Positions 8,346 to 16,509 of a stretch of DNA of 64,000 nucleotides are shown piece by piece. Source of the stretch: Dehalococcoidia bacterium. Its GTDB lineage: Bacteria; Chloroflexota; Dehalococcoidia; Dehalococcoidales; Fen-1064. A program made the position numbers and the translations under genes. A model generated the notes under the pieces. That model was given only the letters and a program-made list of their open reading frames with translations. It made no database searches and was not told the origin of the DNA. The stretch is from contig DUEV01000008.1 of the NCBI GenBank assembly GCA_011170375.1, positions 1 to 64,000 of the forward strand, given 5' to 3'. The stretch's first letter is position 1, and each line of letters starts with the position of its first letter.

Positions 8346-9329
8346 ATGGTTAGGCCCAGGGTCAGACGCCGCAAGGCCAAGAAAGCAGAGGTCACGGTAG
8401 CAGAGCCAAAACTGAACGTGGAGACGTTAACCTGGGAGGAAATGACCTGGGTTAACATCGAAGGGCCGACGACACGGGAGACGGAATTCCTCTCCGAAAA
8501 CTACGGGTTTCATCCTCTAGACCTGGATGACTGCCTGAGCCGGATTCAACGACCCAAGATAGACGAATATCCGGACTATCTGTTCATGGTCTTCCACTTC
8601 CCGGTGTTCAATGTGCAGGCGCGGGTGACCACCCCCAGCCAGGTCTCGGTATTCATCGGTAAGGACTACCTGATAACCCTGCACAAGGGAGACCTGAAGC
8701 CACTGGTGAAGCTGTTCCGCGAGTGCCAGCTAGAGGAAGAAGCGCGACAGGAGAACCTCAGTGGTGGCTCCGGTCAGCTCCTGTACCAGATAATTGACCG
8801 ACTGGTCGACTACTGTCTGCCGATACTGAATAAAATCGGTGATAATATCGAGCGGGTCGACGAGGAAATATTTGCCCAGAGCATGCCCCGGGCGATAAAG
8901 GACATCTCGATACTGCGCCGCGACGTTATCTCGTTCCGCCGCATCATCTGGCCACTGCGAGCGGTGGCTGCCAGCCTGAAGTCGAAGGTCAGCCGTTTTA
9001 CCAAAACAGACATGGGGCCGTATTTCGATGACATGGTCGACCACATCGATAAGATTTGGGATGGCCTGGACGAGTATAAGGAGATAATCGAGGGGCTGAA
9101 CGATACCCACGACTCGCTGGCAACCAACCGAACGAATGAGGTCGTCCGCATGCTAACAGTCATCGCCACCATTATGCTGCCGATTACGGTGGTGGCCAGT
9201 ATCTTCGGGATGAACATCCCCCTGGGGCCGTTTGGTAATTCCCCCCTCTCCGCCCTCTATGTGACGCTCATCTGCCTGGGCATTATCATCGGTATGCTCT
9301 ACTTCTTCCGTCTCAAGCGCTGGATTTAG
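8346..9329 (+). CDS. corA: CorA-family Mg2+/divalent cation channel
   Basis: 327 aa. A long cytosolic N-terminal domain with YGFHPLDLDDCL is followed by helical stalk segments. Two C-terminal membrane helices carry the signature GMN between them (FGMNIP near residue 289). The C-terminus ends with basic residues, as in CorA. The channel imports Mg2+ or related ions across the cytoplasmic membrane as a pentamer. GGGAGACC precedes the ATG at 8346. It leads a compact operon, with the next gene starting 2 bp after its stop. Confidence 0.93.
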   Translation: MVRPRVRRRKAKKAEVTVAEPKLNVETLTWEEMTWVNIEGPTTRETEFLSENYGFHPLDLDDCLSRIQRPKIDEYPDYLFMVFHFPVFNVQARVTTPSQVSVFIGKDYLITLHKGDLKPLVKLFRECQLEEEARQENLSGGSGQLLYQIIDRLVDYCLPILNKIGDNIERVDEEIFAQSMPRAIKDISILRRDVISFRRIIWPLRAVAASLKSKVSRFTKTDMGPYFDDMVDHIDKIWDGLDEYKEIIEGLNDTHDSLATNRTNEVVRMLTVIATIMLPITVVASIFGMNIPLGPFGNSPLSALYVTLICLGIIIGMLYFFRLKRWI

Positions 9330-9331
9330 CA

Positions 9332-10018
9332 ATGAGTGGCTCCAACCGATTTATCATCGTCGCTGTAGTTTTCGTTACCTGCCTTATCACCGCCAACATC
9401 ATCACCGTCAAGGTAATTAGCCTCGGGCCGTTTAACCTGCCGGCAGCGATATTCGTCTTCCCGCTGAGCTACATCTTCGGGGACATCCTTACCGAGGTCT
9501 ACGGCTACCAGCAGGCACGGAAGATAATCTGGATTGGTTTTGCCTGCAACCTGGTCTTTGTATTCTTTGCCTGGATAGGACAGATTCTGCCAGCGGCCGA
9601 CTTCTGGCAGGACAATCAGGCTGCCTACGAGAGCATCCTGGGACATACCCCCAGAATCCTTGTCGGCTCCTTTCTCGGCTACCTGGTCGGTGAGTTCGCC
9701 AACTCCTTCATAATGGCCAGGATGAAGATGATAACTCAGGGACGCTGGCTCTGGTCGAGGACAATCGGCTCGACGGTGGTGGGACAGGCACTGGACACGG
9801 TGATATTCGTTACCATCGCGTTTGCCGGGCCAGACTTCGACCCGATGATGATTCTAAACCACTGGTGGTTCAAGATAGGCATTGAGGCCCTGGCCACCCC
9901 CCTCACCTACCGGGCAGTGAACTACCTCAAGAAGAAAGAGGCGGTCGACACCTACGACCACGACACCAACTTCAATCCGTTCCGGTTGTGGGAACGAAAA
10001 GGGCAGGCTATTGAGTAG
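9332..10018 (+). CDS. Queuosine precursor transporter (VUT family)
   Basis: 228 aa with about six hydrophobic segments. The family block FPLSYIFGDILTEVYGY (near residues 48-64) is clear, as is a later region with an amphipathic helix around AGPDFDP. YhhQ/QPTR-type proteins import 7-cyano- or 7-aminomethyl-7-deazaguanine for queuosine tRNA modification. The gene lies between CorA and a metal-dependent hydrolase with no tgt or queA neighbour, so the substrate is a family inference. The stop codon overlaps the next GTG start by one base. Confidence 0.88.
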   Translation: MSGSNRFIIVAVVFVTCLITANIITVKVISLGPFNLPAAIFVFPLSYIFGDILTEVYGYQQARKIIWIGFACNLVFVFFAWIGQILPAADFWQDNQAAYESILGHTPRILVGSFLGYLVGEFANSFIMARMKMITQGRWLWSRTIGSTVVGQALDTVIFVTIAFAGPDFDPMMILNHWWFKIGIEALATPLTYRAVNYLKKKEAVDTYDHDTNFNPFRLWERKGQAIE

Positions 10019-10788
10019 TGGACATCAGGCTTCTCGGGGCACACAATACTGAATCGTGCGATACGGGTTTTACCTGCCTGGTAATCGATGACATCATCGC
10101 CATCGATACCGGCGGCCTGACCGCCAGCCTGTCTTTCGCGGAACAGCGTGCCCTCAAGGCAGTACTACTCACCCACCACCACTATGACCACATCAGGGAC
10201 ATCCCCAGCCTCGCCATGAACCTCTATGCGTCCGGCGATACCATCAATATCTACGGTACCGGGGACGTCTATCATGGGCTCACCCGCCATCTCCTCGACG
10301 GTGAAATTTACCCGGATTTCCTGAAACGCCCCCCCGAGAACCCCACCCTGCGGTTTGTTGAAATCCTGCCTGACCAGGGCATGAAGGTTAACGGCTATGT
10401 TGTCCTGCCCGTGCCGGTGGTACACGGCGTACCGGCGGTCGGCTACCAGATTACGTCACCCGAGGACAAATCAGTGTTCTACACGGGTGATACCGGGTTC
10501 GGCCTTGAGGAGTGCTGGCGGCACGTTGCTCCCCAGTTGCTGATTATCGAGGTGACCCTGCCCAACGAGCAGGAAGAGAAGGCACTGGAGGCGGGGCACC
10601 TGACCCCCGCCCTGCTCAAGCAGGAGCTGCTGGCTTTTCAGAAGAGCCTGGGCTACCTGCCCCAGGTAGTTACCGTACACATGGACCCGACACTGGAGGA
10701 GGAGATTAAGGTCCAGCTGGAAGAAGTAGCCGCAGCCCTCCACCACCCCATTACCCCCGGCTATAAGGGGATGTTACTACAGTTATAG
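10018..10788 (+). CDS. Metallo-beta-lactamase-fold hydrolase
   Basis: 256 aa starting at a GTG that shares its first base with the upstream stop. THHHYDHIRD near residues 51-60 is the HxHxDH-type metal-binding motif. Further histidine and aspartate ligands appear in PVVHGVPAVG and YTGDTG. It resembles cAMP-phosphodiesterase class II or RNase Z-like members more than beta-lactamases. No signal peptide, so cytosolic. Substrate unknown. It is translationally coupled in the corA operon. Confidence 0.82.
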   Translation: MDIRLLGAHNTESCDTGFTCLVIDDIIAIDTGGLTASLSFAEQRALKAVLLTHHHYDHIRDIPSLAMNLYASGDTINIYGTGDVYHGLTRHLLDGEIYPDFLKRPPENPTLRFVEILPDQGMKVNGYVVLPVPVVHGVPAVGYQITSPEDKSVFYTGDTGFGLEECWRHVAPQLLIIEVTLPNEQEEKALEAGHLTPALLKQELLAFQKSLGYLPQVVTVHMDPTLEEEIKVQLEEVAAALHHPITPGYKGMLLQL

Positions 10789-10803
10789 GACTGGAGGTGA
10801 GCG

Positions 10804-11289
10804 ATAGACAGTCCGAAGTTCATCGTCGATATCAATGTCGGGAAGCTGGCCCGCTGGCTGCGCATGATGGGCTATGACACCGTGCTCTTCGACCACGGCG
10901 ATGACGGGCGGATGATACGCATTGCCCTCGACGAGGGGCGCGTAATAGTGACGCGGGACACCCAGATGATGAAAAGGCGGGTGATAACCAGCGGCCACCT
11001 CAGGGCCGTGCTCGTCAGCGGCGATAAACCGGAGCAGCAGATAAAGCAGGTGATGAATGAAATGGGGCTGGACAGCAACTTCAGGCCCTTCAGCCTGTGC
11101 ATGGAGTGCAACCACCCCCTGGAAGAGCGGAGCAAGGCGGAGGTGGCCGGGCTGGTACCACCCTACGTCTTCAAGACCCAGGAGCACTACGTCCAGTGCC
11201 CCAACTGCTTCAGGGTATACTGGAAAGGCACCCACTGGCAGGCGATGGTGAGGAAACTGGAGGGGTTGGGGGGAGACAGTAGTTCGTGA
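10804..11289 (+). CDS. Mut7-C RNase-domain protein with probable AUA start
   Basis: Read from ATA at 10804 the product is 161 aa. It begins (start Met)DSPKFIVDINVGKLARWLR, which is the conserved acidic opening of Mut7-C (PIN-like) domains. The C-terminal half has a zinc ribbon: CMECNHPLEER and then VQCPNCFRVYW. An in-frame TGA ends at 10800, so translation must begin after it. The first ATG, at 10864, would delete the conserved aspartate and the LARWLR helix. The strong GGAGG at 10793-10797 lies 6 nt before ATA, ideal for that codon. Predicted role: RNA cleavage or RNA processing. It is the last gene of the corA operon. Confidence 0.8.
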   Translation: MDSPKFIVDINVGKLARWLRMMGYDTVLFDHGDDGRMIRIALDEGRVIVTRDTQMMKRRVITSGHLRAVLVSGDKPEQQIKQVMNEMGLDSNFRPFSLCMECNHPLEERSKAEVAGLVPPYVFKTQEHYVQCPNCFRVYWKGTHWQAMVRKLEGLGGDSSS

Positions 11290-11347
11290 CTGCTTTCAAA
11301 CTAAATATGTATCATCTAAAAAGTATTTTAGTTATATTCAATCTCTT

Positions 11348-11390
11348 TTAATATACCCACATAAAGTATTTAATATACCCACATAAAGTA
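11348..11390. repeat. Two-copy 21-bp direct repeat
   Basis: The unit TTAATATACCCACATAAAGTA occurs at 11348-11368 and again at 11370-11390, with a one-base gap and period 22. It lies in the A+T-rich spacer at the edge of the accessory patch. No long flanking inverted repeats or integrase were seen. Confidence 0.85.
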
Positions 11391-11575
11391 CGGTTTCTTC
11401 TATTCCATTCACCATTAAATAGAACCTCTTGGTTCAAACCCCAGCATCCAGATACAATAGCTATTATAGCCATTAGCAGATAAGCCCGATTGTATGAACT
11501 ATAACTTGTGGTAAAATGTTCGGGTAGCGGCCCCTCAATAATTTCATTTTCATCTTGGTAAGAACCGACATCCGC

Positions 11576-12313
11576 TTACCCATCTGAGCTTATAGGTATA
11601 ATAATAGCGTCATCACTTGCTTCACTGAAACGCTTCCTACAAATTGAATAGCTATTCCAGGGGTCGCTTTTCCCGCCATAGATTAGCAATATCTCTTTTG
11701 CTTCTGAGATATTCTTTCGTAGCTCATCCGGTGAAATCAAAATAGCATCTCCTGGAGGCTTTATAATACTGATCCATTTCAATTCAGTATTGGTTATAAT
11801 CTCATATCCGTAGGCTTCGCATACATCTGCTAGAAACTCAAAACGTGAAGGTATATTAGGTTCTTTCATCAGCGCATCTAATGCTGAGATAATTTGGGGA
11901 CTTAGCATTTCTATAACACGGTTCCTAAACTCCTCAACGTCCCATTTAATTGTACTGGACCTAGACGTGTTTAATTCCACGTCTCCGATGTCTACTAATC
12001 CAACCATTCCCTTTACTGCAACTTCCCTAACAGCAAATCCTTTTGAACAAATAAGGACATGAGCGGCGTTAGGCATAGCAATTATACGCTCTGTATCGCT
12101 AATAACTTCGGGTTGCTTATCAGGCCACTTATTTAGTTCATCAATGTTACTTAAAATAGTCCTATCTCTACGATAAAAAGCAAATTCTACATCAAGCGAC
12201 CTTCTTGAAATGCTCTTAGTCTTCTCCTCCGCTGGTGGTGGAACAGGTGTTGTTAGATAACGCGTTAATTCCTCTTGAGTAATATTCTGCCACCATTTCG
12301 GAAGAATAAGCAC
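11576..12313 (-). CDS. C-terminal part of an Hsp90-like protein, in frame with upstream gene
   Basis: 245 aa from a GTG at 12313. It lies in the same frame as the HD-ATPase gene upstream, separated from it only by TGA-AGC-GAT-GAA. No Shine-Dalgarno sequence precedes the GTG. The middle part (VREVAVKGMVGLVDIGDVEL, then NTSRSSTIKWD) resembles the segment that follows the ATPase domain in Hsp90-like proteins. The likeliest reading is one ancestral protein of about 788 residues cut by a nonsense codon, with this piece possibly untranslated. A genuinely separate subunit is the alternative. Base composition is A+T-rich relative to the flanks. Confidence 0.6.
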   Translation of the reverse strand: MLILPKWWQNITQEELTRYLTTPVPPPAEEKTKSISRRSLDVEFAFYRRDRTILSNIDELNKWPDKQPEVISDTERIIAMPNAAHVLICSKGFAVREVAVKGMVGLVDIGDVELNTSRSSTIKWDVEEFRNRVIEMLSPQIISALDALMKEPNIPSRFEFLADVCEAYGYEIITNTELKWISIIKPPGDAILISPDELRKNISEAKEILLIYGGKSDPWNSYSICRKRFSEASDDAIIIPISSDG

Positions 12314-12322
12314 TTCATCGCT

Positions 12323-13942
12323 TCAATTACTTCTAACCCTAACTGGAATGTCCAACATAGGTGCTCTCTTCTTAATAATCCCTTCTAAATCTTTGTAGTA
12401 TTCTCTGAATTCATCCGCTATTTGAATACTGACAGATGTCCCATTTCTTCCCGAGATTGTTTCTGTCTCCAAATAACCTCGCTTTCCCAAACCTTCTATT
12501 CGGAGCGTTAGTCTAGGATTCCCGATTTTCTCTGTTGCTACTTCTACATATCCACTAACCATAAACACTGATAAGAAACCTATTCCAAACCTACCAGCTG
12601 GCCTGAATCTAGCTACAGATGCTTGAGGGTAATCCTGAATAAAATCATCCGAATTCCAATAATCAGAAGCTATGCTTAGTAAATATTTGGTAATTATATT
12701 TTTACTCATACCAACGCCATTATCGGCAACAATTAATTCGTTATATTCGGGCTTCTCAATATACTGTACTAATATTTCACCATGGTCTTTATTGCCATAT
12801 TGTGTCCTAAATAAATGTACAGCATCATTTGCATTTTGAATCAATTCTCTTATTGGAGCTAAGTAGTCTTCTCCGTAGAGCTGTTTACCACCGAGGAGAT
12901 TAATAAGCCTTTCAATCGAATCTGCTCTAAATCTGACATCAATAGGCTCAAATCCCTTTGTTTGTACGTATTTTACAAATTCCTCTGTGGATTCGATTCC
13001 TTTCACACCCTGCAGTGAAAATCGCTCTTTAGAACAGGAACGACTATCTAGATAGTCTGAAACAGATATAATTTCTTTGTTAACACCACTCGCCAGTTCA
13101 TAAAATTTCCACCAAGCATCGACATTTTCTATTCTCTGAGTACTTGAGTACTTTAGCTTATTATCTTCTCTAATAGGGCCCTCAATATTTTCCTGTCCTA
13201 GCCAGTGAACAAGGCTCTCTCGGCCTATATCTTTGCGCAATAGTCTTTCTAGAGTGCTGGCTCTTGTCGAATTTATGTCAGCATAATCAATAACTCTGAG
13301 CGCACAGGCTACTAAACCTAAATCAGACTCTCCCAAAGCGTCTGGGATTTTGTTGCGCTTTCCCAGTTCCTCATCTAATTTGTGTAGTGACCAATGGTGG
13401 CTAGAAGATACCTGACCTATGTGTTCACCCCATTTTTGTCTTAACTCTGTCGACTCAATTAAATACCTGTCCAACCCTGGCAGTTTTTCTTGAACCAATT
13501 CCAGAGCTTTTTCCGCATGAATTTTTCGCGCTCCTATTTGCAGACTTTTGAAGCTCGCTTCACCTTCGCTTATATTATTACTCATCAATTGACTTACAAT
13601 TGCCTGATATTCCGGTGTATTTTCAATATTTCTCTTACCTTCTTCTGTCACGCAATAAGCCATTCCTAAATCATGGACGTAAAATGAGCACGCTAATATA
13701 AATGCTTCACCAATGGAAAAATTCTGTACCTCTGCTTCAGTAAATACAATTTCTGTTATTTTCCACAAACTGTCCATATGCTTAACTGAATGATCTGTAA
13801 ATCCAGGTAACAACTCCGAAGTTTTAGCACTTATTGCTTCAGCTGTGCTACGTATAGCTTTAACAGCTTCCAGCAGTTGAGAATTCTTTTCGATTATCTT
13901 CCATAATTCAGACGTAATAACATCAATTGGAACGTCACTCAT
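12323..13942 (-). CDS. HD-domain plus Hsp90-like (GHKL) ATPase, accessory gene
   Basis: 539 aa from ATG 13942 (a GTG at 13945 is an alternative). The N-terminal HD-type domain shows HSVKH at 51-55 and YVHDLG with HD at 90-91. The C-terminal half is a GHKL/Hsp90-like ATPase: ELIQNANDAV (N box, about 360-369), DNGVGM (about 405), GRFGIGFLS (about 446) and GTSVSIQI. HD plus Hsp90-like fusions occur as accessory, sometimes defence-associated proteins; the function here is inferred only. The gene stops at TGA 12323-12325 and the frame stays open beyond it, so it may be truncated. Codon use is A+T-rich compared with both sides, suggesting transfer. Confidence 0.78.
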   Translation of the reverse strand: MSDVPIDVITSELWKIIEKNSQLLEAVKAIRSTAEAISAKTSELLPGFTDHSVKHMDSLWKITEIVFTEAEVQNFSIGEAFILACSFYVHDLGMAYCVTEEGKRNIENTPEYQAIVSQLMSNNISEGEASFKSLQIGARKIHAEKALELVQEKLPGLDRYLIESTELRQKWGEHIGQVSSSHHWSLHKLDEELGKRNKIPDALGESDLGLVACALRVIDYADINSTRASTLERLLRKDIGRESLVHWLGQENIEGPIREDNKLKYSSTQRIENVDAWWKFYELASGVNKEIISVSDYLDSRSCSKERFSLQGVKGIESTEEFVKYVQTKGFEPIDVRFRADSIERLINLLGGKQLYGEDYLAPIRELIQNANDAVHLFRTQYGNKDHGEILVQYIEKPEYNELIVADNGVGMSKNIITKYLLSIASDYWNSDDFIQDYPQASVARFRPAGRFGIGFLSVFMVSGYVEVATEKIGNPRLTLRIEGLGKRGYLETETISGRNGTSVSIQIADEFREYYKDLEGIIKKRAPMLDIPVRVRSN

Positions 13943-13977
13943 CACTACACTCCATGAACCTGTGTATTGGTTAGAGA

Positions 13978-14011
13978 ATTATATCATATATTTAAACAAC
14001 ATAGAATTATA
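13978..14011 (-). promoter_or_regulatory. Possible promoter elements of the HD-ATPase gene
   Basis: On the minus strand two TATAAT boxes occur (complements of 13978-13983 and 14006-14011), each inside the repeated word ATATAATTCT. Neither has a good -35 at 17 bp, so only the -10-like boxes are supported. Confidence 0.3.
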
Positions 14012-14132
14012 TCCACCTTTTCATCATAGATATTCCTGAAAACACTCTTTTTACCCCCCCACACCCCCTAAACTCAGCCTTATTCTCCCTGGTATCCTGA
14101 CTGCTTTCTATTATTGTCACTGAGCAAACACT

Positions 14133-14762
14133 TTAGAGCGCAGTTTGTACTTCTCTCAGCATGGTAAAGCTTGTCAGTTCTGTTCCCGGTATTTTATCTT
14201 CCACAATAACCTCAAACCCGAACCGCCGGTAGACATTCACGTTCTTTGCTCTATGTGTCTCCACGAGACAGGGCATCTGCTCCTGGTCGATACCCTCCAG
14301 CACCGGTCTCACCAGCCGGCTGGCAAGTCCCTGTCCCTGGTATGCAGGGTCTACCCCGATGATATGCAGGTACCAGTGTGGCCCCAGGGCCAGCTTACGG
14401 TGCAAATTCATTAAATACCTGTCGTAAGCCCGCATCCGGTATGCCCCCTGCCATGCAAACCTGAAAAGGACCGAGAGCGGTACTGAACGAAAGACCTGCC
14501 ACCCTGTAAAAGGTGTACTCCCCGGTGGCAGCCAGCCGGCGATACCCTCCATCTTCTCTGAAGATGCATAAGCCTCGCCATATTTCAGACAGACAGAAAG
14601 TGCAATGAAACAAAACGTCCGGGCTGCCGCAGGCCGCTGCTTCTCATCCGGGAAATAGTACCTGAGCAATTCGTATTCCGTGAAGGCTCTCCCCAGCACT
14701 GCTGCCGCAGCATCCCTGTCTTTCCAGGTCAGCCTTACTAGCTTACTGGTCTGCTCAGCCAC
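14133..14762 (-). CDS. GNAT-family N-acetyltransferase
   Basis: 209 aa from a GTG at 14762, preceded by CAGGAGTG. The acetyl-CoA-binding motif A is clear: IIGVDPAYQGQGLASRLV, near residues 133-150, followed by a helix and a C-terminal strand. An N-terminal hydrophobic stretch (SVPLSVLFRFAWQG) is typical of this subfamily. It transfers acetyl from acetyl-CoA to an unknown amine. The gene stands alone and is separated from the A+T-rich patch by about 190 bp; its own composition is like the chromosome. Confidence 0.85.
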   Translation of the reverse strand: MAEQTSKLVRLTWKDRDAAAAVLGRAFTEYELLRYYFPDEKQRPAAARTFCFIALSVCLKYGEAYASSEKMEGIAGWLPPGSTPFTGWQVFRSVPLSVLFRFAWQGAYRMRAYDRYLMNLHRKLALGPHWYLHIIGVDPAYQGQGLASRLVRPVLEGIDQEQMPCLVETHRAKNVNVYRRFGFEVIVEDKIPGTELTSFTMLREVQTAL

Positions 14763-14909
14763 GTTTCACTCCTGACACTGTTTCGTGCCGCTAATTATAG
14801 CAAAAGAATTTTTAACCGCTCCAGCTAATGGCAGCACTTCAGAGCATGATTCCTGACATCTGTGCTATCATTCTATAGCAGGTAGAACAAAACATCAGGA
14901 GGTATTACT

Positions 14910-15545
14910 GTGCCACCAGATTCGAATAATTATCCCGTGAAACTGTCAATTGACTACCCTGATAGAGACCTCAACAGGCTGACGACCTTTTTCCGAATAT
15001 TGACCGTTATCCCGATCGCCATAATCATCGGGCTGATATCGAGCGGCAGTTTCCAGTGGGAGGGGGAAAATGGGGAGGTCTACAAGTACGCCGCTTCCGG
15101 GCTCCTATTCCTGCCGCTGGTCCTCATGATACTGTTCAGGAACAAATATCCAAGGTGGTGGTTTGACTGGAATGTAGCCCTGACCAAGTTCGGCACTCGC
15201 GTCGGTGCATATCTCTGCCTGCTCACCGATGAATATCCATCGACCGATGAAGAGCAGTCGGTACACATTGAGATTCCATATCCCGATGCCAAAAATGACC
15301 TGAATCCCGGGCTGCCACTGGTCAAGTGGTTACTGGCCATCCCGCACTATGTCGTCCTGGTCTTACTGTGGGTTGCCGTGATAGTGTGTGTCATAATTAC
15401 CTGGTTTGCCATACTGTTTACCGGCCGTTACCCGAGGGGCATGTTCGATTTCATAGTCGGTGTTTACCGATGGACTCTAAGAACCGAGGCGTACGCGTTC
15501 CTGCTGACCACTGATATCTACCCACCTTTCGCACTCAATGACTAA
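14910..15545 (+). CDS. DUF4389 membrane protein
   Basis: 211 aa. The GTG at 14910 has AGGAGG 8 nt upstream. The opening YPVKLSIDYPDRDLNRLTTF is characteristic of DUF4389. Four hydrophobic helices follow, arranged as two pairs (about 36-50, 64-74, 136-164). The repeated PRWWFDWN and YPRGMFDFIVGV blocks suggest an internal duplication. It is predicted to lie in the cytoplasmic membrane; the function of the family is unknown. No operon partner. A minus-strand terminator starts at its stop codon. Confidence 0.8.
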   Translation: MPPDSNNYPVKLSIDYPDRDLNRLTTFFRILTVIPIAIIIGLISSGSFQWEGENGEVYKYAASGLLFLPLVLMILFRNKYPRWWFDWNVALTKFGTRVGAYLCLLTDEYPSTDEEQSVHIEIPYPDAKNDLNPGLPLVKWLLAIPHYVVLVLLWVAVIVCVIITWFAILFTGRYPRGMFDFIVGVYRWTLRTEAYAFLLTTDIYPPFALND

Positions 15546-15584
15546 AAAGGAATGGAAGCCAGGCCTGAACCTAACTTCCACTCC
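15544..15584 (-). terminator. Rho-independent terminator reading leftwards
   Basis: On the minus strand GGAGTGGAAG pairs with CTTCCATTCC (one mismatch) and is followed by TTTTTA. It lies 32 bp past the stop of the small exported ORF at 15616-15762. This supports that ORF being part of a real leftward transcript. Confidence 0.6.
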
Positions 15585-15615
15585 GTTCTCTATGCAACTA
15601 TCCTTAGGCGAAGGA

Positions 15616-15762
15616 CTAGTTATTAATCCTGTGCTGGTATGTTTCTACAGCACCTTCAACTTCTTCCCCCGCATGGTTACTACGGTGTTCATCACCAGGG
15701 TCTGCGAATGCAGTAGACACCGCCAGGCATAGAGTAAGCGCGATAACCAGCGCAAGGAACAT
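15616..15762 (-). CDS. Small exported peptide, possibly with damaged start
   Basis: 48 aa from ATG 15762. It opens with a hydrophobic signal-like core MFLALVIALTLCLAVSTAFA, ending in an AFA cleavage motif, then a charged mature part of 28 residues. The frame continues upstream as SKIKKAITV, which would give the basic n-region a signal peptide needs. There is no start codon there, though an AGAAAGGA ribosome site is present directly before it. The neighbouring exported gene has the same AGAAAGGA site, then a spacer and TTG-AGT-AAG, so this copy may have lost its start by deletion. It could be a live peptide or a remnant. Function unknown. Confidence 0.45.
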   Translation of the reverse strand: MFLALVIALTLCLAVSTAFADPGDEHRSNHAGEEVEGAVETYQHRINN

Positions 15763-15885
15763 GACTGTAATTGCTTTTTTGATTTTACTTGTCCTTTCTA
15801 GAATTCGTTATACAGGAGAGCGCCATATGAACCCATCCTGTATAGCTATTTTGTTGATACTAATATACTAAGATTTTTTTGCTGT

Positions 15886-16293
15886 TTATTTGTTCGGATA
15901 GATAACATCTACAGAATCTTCACCTCTCAACCCGAGATAGGTGAGGACGAAAATAGGTTTCTCTGATACTATTTCACCATTCACATACACGATTTCTTTG
16001 ACTTGACCGATATCAAACTTAACGACCAGATTCCCGCAGTCATCCGCGAATGTGAATATTCCTTCAATCTCGTTTCCGTCAACTGTAACAGTAGCACCCT
16101 CACCATCCACCCAACCAATGTCCGCATGTATGTGTATCCAACAGCCGTTGGATCCGACATTCAAAACGTTTGGTGACACTACCATATCAAAATCGCTTGA
16201 TTCACCGTTGGCGAAAACCATGCCAGTTACTGAGACTGACAGAACAGCTACCAATACCAATGCCATTGATAATACCTTAGCTACCTTACTCAA
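15886..16293 (-). CDS. Exported protein of unknown function
   Basis: 135 aa from a TTG at 16293, preferred because AAAGGA sits upstream and the product then begins MSKVAKVLSMALVLVAVLS, a standard signal peptide ending near VFA. A longer form from ATG 16341 would add 16 residues before the signal. The mature part is small, acidic and beta-rich with a single disulphide-capable pair (Cys in NGCWIH and DDCGNL). No family recognised. Probably secreted or surface-exposed. It may be in one transcript with the 48-aa peptide downstream. Confidence 0.65.
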   Translation of the reverse strand: MSKVAKVLSMALVLVAVLSVSVTGMVFANGESSDFDMVVSPNVLNVGSNGCWIHIHADIGWVDGEGATVTVDGNEIEGIFTFADDCGNLVVKFDIGQVKEIVYVNGEIVSEKPIFVLTYLGLRGEDSVDVIYPNK

Positions 16294-16434
16294 AATCCAT
16301 AATCCTTTCTTATTTAGGTCTATACCATGGCTGATCCCCATTTTTTTACATCGCTATACCCCTCCTCAATTACTCCCCATATCTATAACGTCAAAAATCC
16401 CAATTGGTTAGTATGTCCTGTCGGAAATACTGAT

Positions 16435-16463
16435 TTTGCATGACTAAAGAAATGTAATATAAT
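16435..16463 (+). promoter_or_regulatory. Candidate promoter of the alpha/beta hydrolase
   Basis: TTTGCA (16435-16440), a 17-bp spacer and a perfect TATAAT (16458-16463), 47 bp before the ATG at 16510. Confidence 0.5.
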
Positions 16464-16509
16464 CCTTTTTAAGGTAAGTGCGTAGCGAAATCATGGAAGG
16501 ATAAAGAAT

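Noticed and set aside
15538-15732. 64-codon forward open frame after the DUF4389 gene
   Set aside because: No ribosome site or family features. The minus strand here encodes a better-supported signal-peptide ORF with a terminator.
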